Shown here piece by piece: positions 60,716-64,000 of a stretch of DNA of 64,000 nucleotides. The DNA comes from Stomorhina lunata (lineage: Eukaryota > Arthropoda > Insecta > Diptera > Rhiniidae). Numbering within the stretch: the stretch's first letter is position 1; the number at the start of each line of letters is the position of its first letter. Location: positions 97,915,526 through 97,979,525 of the forward strand of contig OW121744.1 in assembly GCA_933228675.1 (NCBI GenBank). Reading direction: 5' to 3'. Below the pieces are notes generated by a model. That model did no database searches, was not told the DNA's origin, and saw nothing but the letters and a program-made list of their open reading frames with translations. Made by a program: the position numbers and the translations under genes.

Positions 60716-61084
60716 AGTTTTCCCTTATAACTGGGATGTACAAACTTTGGCGTCATGTCGGCACGCTTTTCCGATATCTGATCTGAATGAAACTTTGTAT
60801 TTGGATTATTGGGGTCAAATGTAACAAATTTGGTGGTACATCTTTTGGTACATCTTGTGGTACATCTTTTGGTACAACGACTTTCAGTTTTTCTAATATA
60901 ACACTCTTACTTGTTAATAAATAATGTTTTCTCTTATCTAAAAATATAAAAGGCAACCCTTGTATTAAAAAATATTTGCTTAAAGTTTCGGCAATTTTGA
61001 TTTTTCATTAGAAATACTATAAAAATATAAACCGTTCAAAGATAAATATATAGTCGACAAATTACACAAACGAAATCCTCCTTC
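60716..61084. other. Intergenic with short 15-bp repeat
   Basis: Contains about four copies of 'ggtacatcttttggt/ttgt' at 60833-60882. No gene recognised. Confidence 0.5.
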
Positions 61085-62453
61085 TCAGATATCTTCCTCG
61101 CCCTCCTCACTATCCAGCAAAAATTCTTCAATTTTCTTTTGCAAAATGAGACCAATATCATGAGAATCTCTTAAATAACGCAGGGTAGCGGCAACATCAT
61201 TTTGAACCAAAAATAAAACTTGTCGTACAATAAAACCCAATTTAAGAAGCGAAGTGCCTTTGTTCAAATTAAACATGCCGCAAATGTTGATGGAGAGCCT
61301 ATTTTGCATTAAATGCAAAGACATCAAATCGCTCTAAAAAAACCCAAATATAATTAAGAAATTTAATTAAACTAAGAAAACTTACGCTTCGGTCAAAACT
61401 TTTGTCCATATCTGTAAACTCATCAAACCGCTTTAATAGTCCGATAAAAGTCTCATATGAGGATTGTACCCGATCGCTAATAACATCCAACAAATAGGCA
61501 TCAAAGACCATACAAAAATAATTAAAACTACCTATGACAAATTCATAATAGGTCATATTGAATTTCGATATATCCATGAACATCATGACGCCATAGTAGC
61601 CTATAGCAATATTATTGAATATTTGTGTAGTTAGAAGGTTCAAAACTTGGAACTTGTAGGAATCATTTAATTTTAAAACTAAATTCATGAGATTACAGTG
61701 TATACAGGTGATGCAGTCCATTTCAGCCGCCAATGCTCTTTGCATTTGTTTTTGGGAACGTTGAGAATCCCAGGAACTTATACTTATTAGGTCATTGTAA
61801 ATTTCCTCCAGCCGATAGTTGATGATATATAGTCTCGAGCCAATATACAAAAGACAAGTGTAGTAATGCATTATCACGCCGTGTATTATATTTAGAACAG
61901 CCACCAAATATATGAAAGAAAGGTAGCACCAACCCGATATATTTGCTATATATCTATAGACCACATACAAAATCGATATAGATTGCAACCAAACGCTTGA
62001 ATATTTCATAAAGAATAACTTATCAAATTCTGTTATTAATTTGTGGGGATAAGAGACTCGTACAAAATAATCTTCTTCCAAGACCAATAAACGTTTAATG
62101 ATATCCCGCAAATAAGACTCATGTCTCCAGCGCAGAACCAGAGTTAAAATGGCTGCCAGACATCGCAAATTTAGATTAATCGAATTTATAAATTTTATTT
62201 GTAAATTTTTGCCATAAAAGGAATTATCGTTGGTTATGTGATACTGGAATATGGGTGACAGCGCGACAAATATAACATTAATAATTATAGCATAAATATG
62301 CCAGAATTTCGATTTGTAAAATTTTCGTGTTTTAAAATCGAATTTTAAAGATATTATTCCAATTAAAAGTGCGAAATAATACGACTGTACTACAGCGATA
62401 TAACGAATTTTTGAAATGATGTCACGAGTTCCGTCTGATGTTGTTGTGACCAT
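61085..62453 (-). CDS. Gustatory receptor, sub-family II (two exons)
   Basis: On the minus strand exon 1 is 62453-61386 (356 codons) and exon 2 is 61333-61085 (82 codons plus stop). The 52-bp intron has donor AGC|GTAAGT and acceptor TTTTTAG|AGC, phase 0; 438 aa. Start: the ATG at 62453 (MVTTTSDG) gives exactly the same distance to the conserved YYFaLLIGIISLKFDFKTRKFY block as in the paralogue at 12236; the frame extends upstream to 62555 only with a TTG. The final helix reads RQVLFLVQNDV. The tail after it is acidic (EEGEEDI), unlike the basic-ended tail of its paralogue. No disruption, so both sub-family II genes look functional. An unusual feature for a Gr is the ~60-residue segment after the last helix. 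Confidence 0.88.
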
Positions 62454-62644
62454 ATTATCTAAGACCGTTTTTGGAAGTAAATTTTTGCCAGAACTAATTA
62501 AGGGTAGTATCGATTTGGGGTGTGAGTTAAATTTTGATTTTATTTGATAAAGCAATCGTCAGTGATTTTCTTAAGAGATAGGATTAATTTCGAAATGTAA
62601 TTAAGATAGAAAAATGTTAAGTTTAATGTTAGTTTACATAGAGT

Positions 62645-62935
62645 TCTAGTCGTGTTCCAGTTCTGTTTTAATTCTGTCCTAGTTCTATTTCTGTTCTAGT
62701 TCTGTTCTAGTTCTGTTCTAGTTCTGTTCTAGTTCTGTTCTAGTTCTGTTCTAGTTCTGTTCTAGTTCTGTTCTAGTTCTGTTCTAGTTCTGTTCTAGTT
62801 CTGTTCTAGTTCTGTTCTAGTTCTGTTCTAGTTCTGTTCTAGTTCTGTTCTAGTTCTGTTCTAGTTCTGTTCTAGTTCTGTTCTAGTTCTGTTCTGTTTC
62901 TGTTCTAGTTCTGTTCTAGTTCTAGTTTTAACCTC
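62645..62935. repeat. 11-bp satellite, inverted short array
   Basis: About 26 units of TTCTGTTCTAG, the reverse complement of CTAGAACAGAA from 54.8-57.6 kb. Confidence 0.95.
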
Positions 62936-62939
62936 ATTT

Positions 62940-63505
62940 TCAATTGGGGTTTTCTAAATTTCAATTCTAAAAATCTCAATTTTAATTGAAAATTTCCCAA
63001 TTTCAATTGAAAATTTCTCATTTTCAATTGAAAATTTCTCAATTTCAATTAAAAAATTCAATAGCATTTTCAATTGGGCTTTTCCCAATTTCAGTTGAAG
63101 AATTCTTAATTTAAATTTAAAAATTCTCAATTTCAATTGAAAATTTCTCATTTTCAGTTGGAATTTTCTGAATTTCAATTTACGACTTCCTATTTTCAAT
63201 TTGACTTTTCTCAATTTCAATTGAAAACGTCTCAATTTCAGTTGAAAATTTCTCATTTTTTACTGAAAATTTCTCAATTTCAATTAAACATTTCTCAATT
63301 TCAATTAAAAAGTCTCAATTTCAATTGAAAATTTCTCAATTTCAATTGAAAATTCTCAATTCCAATCGAATATTTCTCAATTTCAATTGAAAATTTCTCA
63401 ATTTCAATTGAAAATTCTCAATTCCAATTGAATATTTCTCAATTTCAATTAAAATTTTTTAATTTCAATTGAAAATTTCTCAATTACAATTGAGAATGTT
63501 GTAGT
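62940..63505. repeat. ~21-bp tandem array (CAATTTCAATTGAAAATTTCT)
   Basis: About 26 moderately diverged units, each built round the palindrome TTTCAATTGAAA. Peptides such as KLRNFQLKLRxFQ on either strand are repeat translations. Confidence 0.9.
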
Positions 63506-63561
63506 TCTGTTTAAAAAAATTTCTAAACAAAATTTTTATTTAACTTTTAAGCATATATTAA

Positions 63562-63690
63562 TGTAGGGTTTATATGACTCCAGCGACTGACGATTGAGTG
63601 AAATTTACACGGGTGTTGCTATTGTAACAAAAACAAAATACATGTAAATATAACACAATCGTCAGCCGCTTGAGTTATATAAACCCCACA
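63562..63690. mobile_element. MITE with ~35-bp terminal inverted repeats
   Basis: The left end (63562-63596: TGTAGGGTTTATATGACTCC...GACTGACGATTG) and the reverse complement of the right end (63656-63690: TGTGGGGTTTATATAACTCA...GGCTGACGATTG) agree at about 30 of 35 positions. 59 bases of AT-rich noncoding DNA lie between. Target duplication not certain. Confidence 0.8.
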
Positions 63691-63727
63691 AATTTTTTTT
63701 TAAATTGACAAATATATTATTCAAAAT

Positions 63728-64000
63728 TTAACTGTATTTAAAATCATATTGCATTAAAACTATCGAATGGGATAAAGTCGAGACAATAATAGCGAAGGCC
63801 ATTGGTTTCGTCGCTGTGTACAGACCCACTAAATCAACCTCCATGGGAAATGCCGCTATTTGTAATGACAGATCCATTAACTAAAAAAGATATATAGAAT
63901 ATGTATATAATACAGAAGATCTTTTCAAAAAAATAACTCAAATTGCTTACACTTCTTTCCAGCTCTTTGTCTCTACTAGATCCACATAAATTTCTAATTT
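63728..64000 (-). CDS. Gustatory receptor, sub-family III, 3' part only (runs off the window)
   Basis: On the minus strand the end of exon 1 is 64000-63951 (RNLCGSSRDKELERS), intron 63950-63881 (AGT|GTAAGC ... TTTTTAG|TTA), and exon 2 is 63880-63728 (50 codons plus stop, ending SHSIVLMQYDFKYS). Exon 2 differs from that of the gene at 58064 at only about eight of 153 positions, and the introns share long stretches, so this is a recent inverted duplicate. The visible part is undamaged; the rest lies outside the window. Confidence 0.88.

Noticed and set aside
60753..60956. 67-codon frame with VPKDVPQDVPKDVP repeat
   Set aside because: Translation of a short 15-bp repeat; nothing else supports a gene.
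62454..62555. N-terminal extension of the sub-family II receptor
   Set aside because: It requires a TTG start; the ATG at 62453 matches the paralogue exactly in length.
62954..63328. KLRNFQLKLR- and SQFQLKIS-type repeat peptides on opposite strands
   Set aside because: Produced by the ~21-bp CAATTTCAATTGAAA array; no independent gene evidence.

Overview
The window is very AT-rich nuclear DNA of a higher fly, probably a calyptrate (house fly or blow fly type). The inference rests on three things: a cluster of insect gustatory receptor (Gr) genes, a 17.6/297/ZAM-type errantivirus, and GTCC-bearing DINE-1-like repeats. About half of the window is satellite DNA or other tandem repeat. No tools were run; all calls come from reading the sequence and translations.

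The genes are ten Gr loci, all single-copy chemoreceptor-type membrane proteins whose last ~50-80 residues sit in a separate small exon behind a short phase-0 intron (52-77 bp where not invaded). They fall into three sub-families. Sub-family I (~365-370 aa): 1887-3040 (+), 3756-4911 (+, in-frame TAA), 16688-17865 (+, GC-AG intron) and 23783-24966 (-). Sub-family II (438 aa): 10860-12236 (-) and 61085-62453 (-), identical in exon lengths. Sub-family III (~395-400 aa, Gr36/Gr59-like in style): 18452-19696 (+, frameshifted), 44661-45911 (-, one TGA in place of Trp), 52413-54475 (+, pseudogene with a transposon in its intron), 58064-59327 (+, intact) and a partial gene running off the right edge (63728-64000, -). 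Birth-and-death turnover is thus visible: about six apparently intact loci and four broken ones or ones needing recoding.

Layout: 1-1.08 kb is a ~165-bp tandem repeat; 1.9-4.9 kb two Gr genes; 4.96-8.66 kb an 11-bp satellite; 9.7-10.7 kb a transposon remnant; 10.9-12.2 kb a Gr gene; 12.6-16.5 kb degenerate non-LTR retrotransposon fragments and hairpins; 16.7-19.7 kb two Gr genes; 19.8-23.65 kb a 31-bp dyad satellite; 23.8-25.0 kb a Gr gene; 25.2-28.0 kb a higher-order repeat; 29.0-31.8 kb the 31-bp satellite again, mostly inverted; 32.0-34.8 kb a ~29-bp array; 35.2-41.1 kb an errantivirus with apparently identical LTRs but a missing NC/protease segment and a frameshifted env; 42.2-44.6 kb minisatellites and a DINE-1-like element; 44.7-45.9 kb a Gr gene; 46.2-48.2 kb an inverted copy of the 31.8-34.8 kb arrangement; 49.1-50.15 kb a long foldback element; 52.4-54.5 kb a Gr pseudogene; 54.8-57.6 kb an 11-bp satellite; 58-59.3 kb a Gr gene; 59.5 kb a tRNA-derived SINE; 59.7-60.7 kb an inverted 29-bp array; 61.1-62.5 kb a Gr gene; 62.6-63.7 kb repeats and a MITE; 63.7-64 kb a partial Gr gene.

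The most striking large-scale pattern is mirror symmetry: at least four tandem-repeat families and one pair of Gr genes occur in both orientations within the window.
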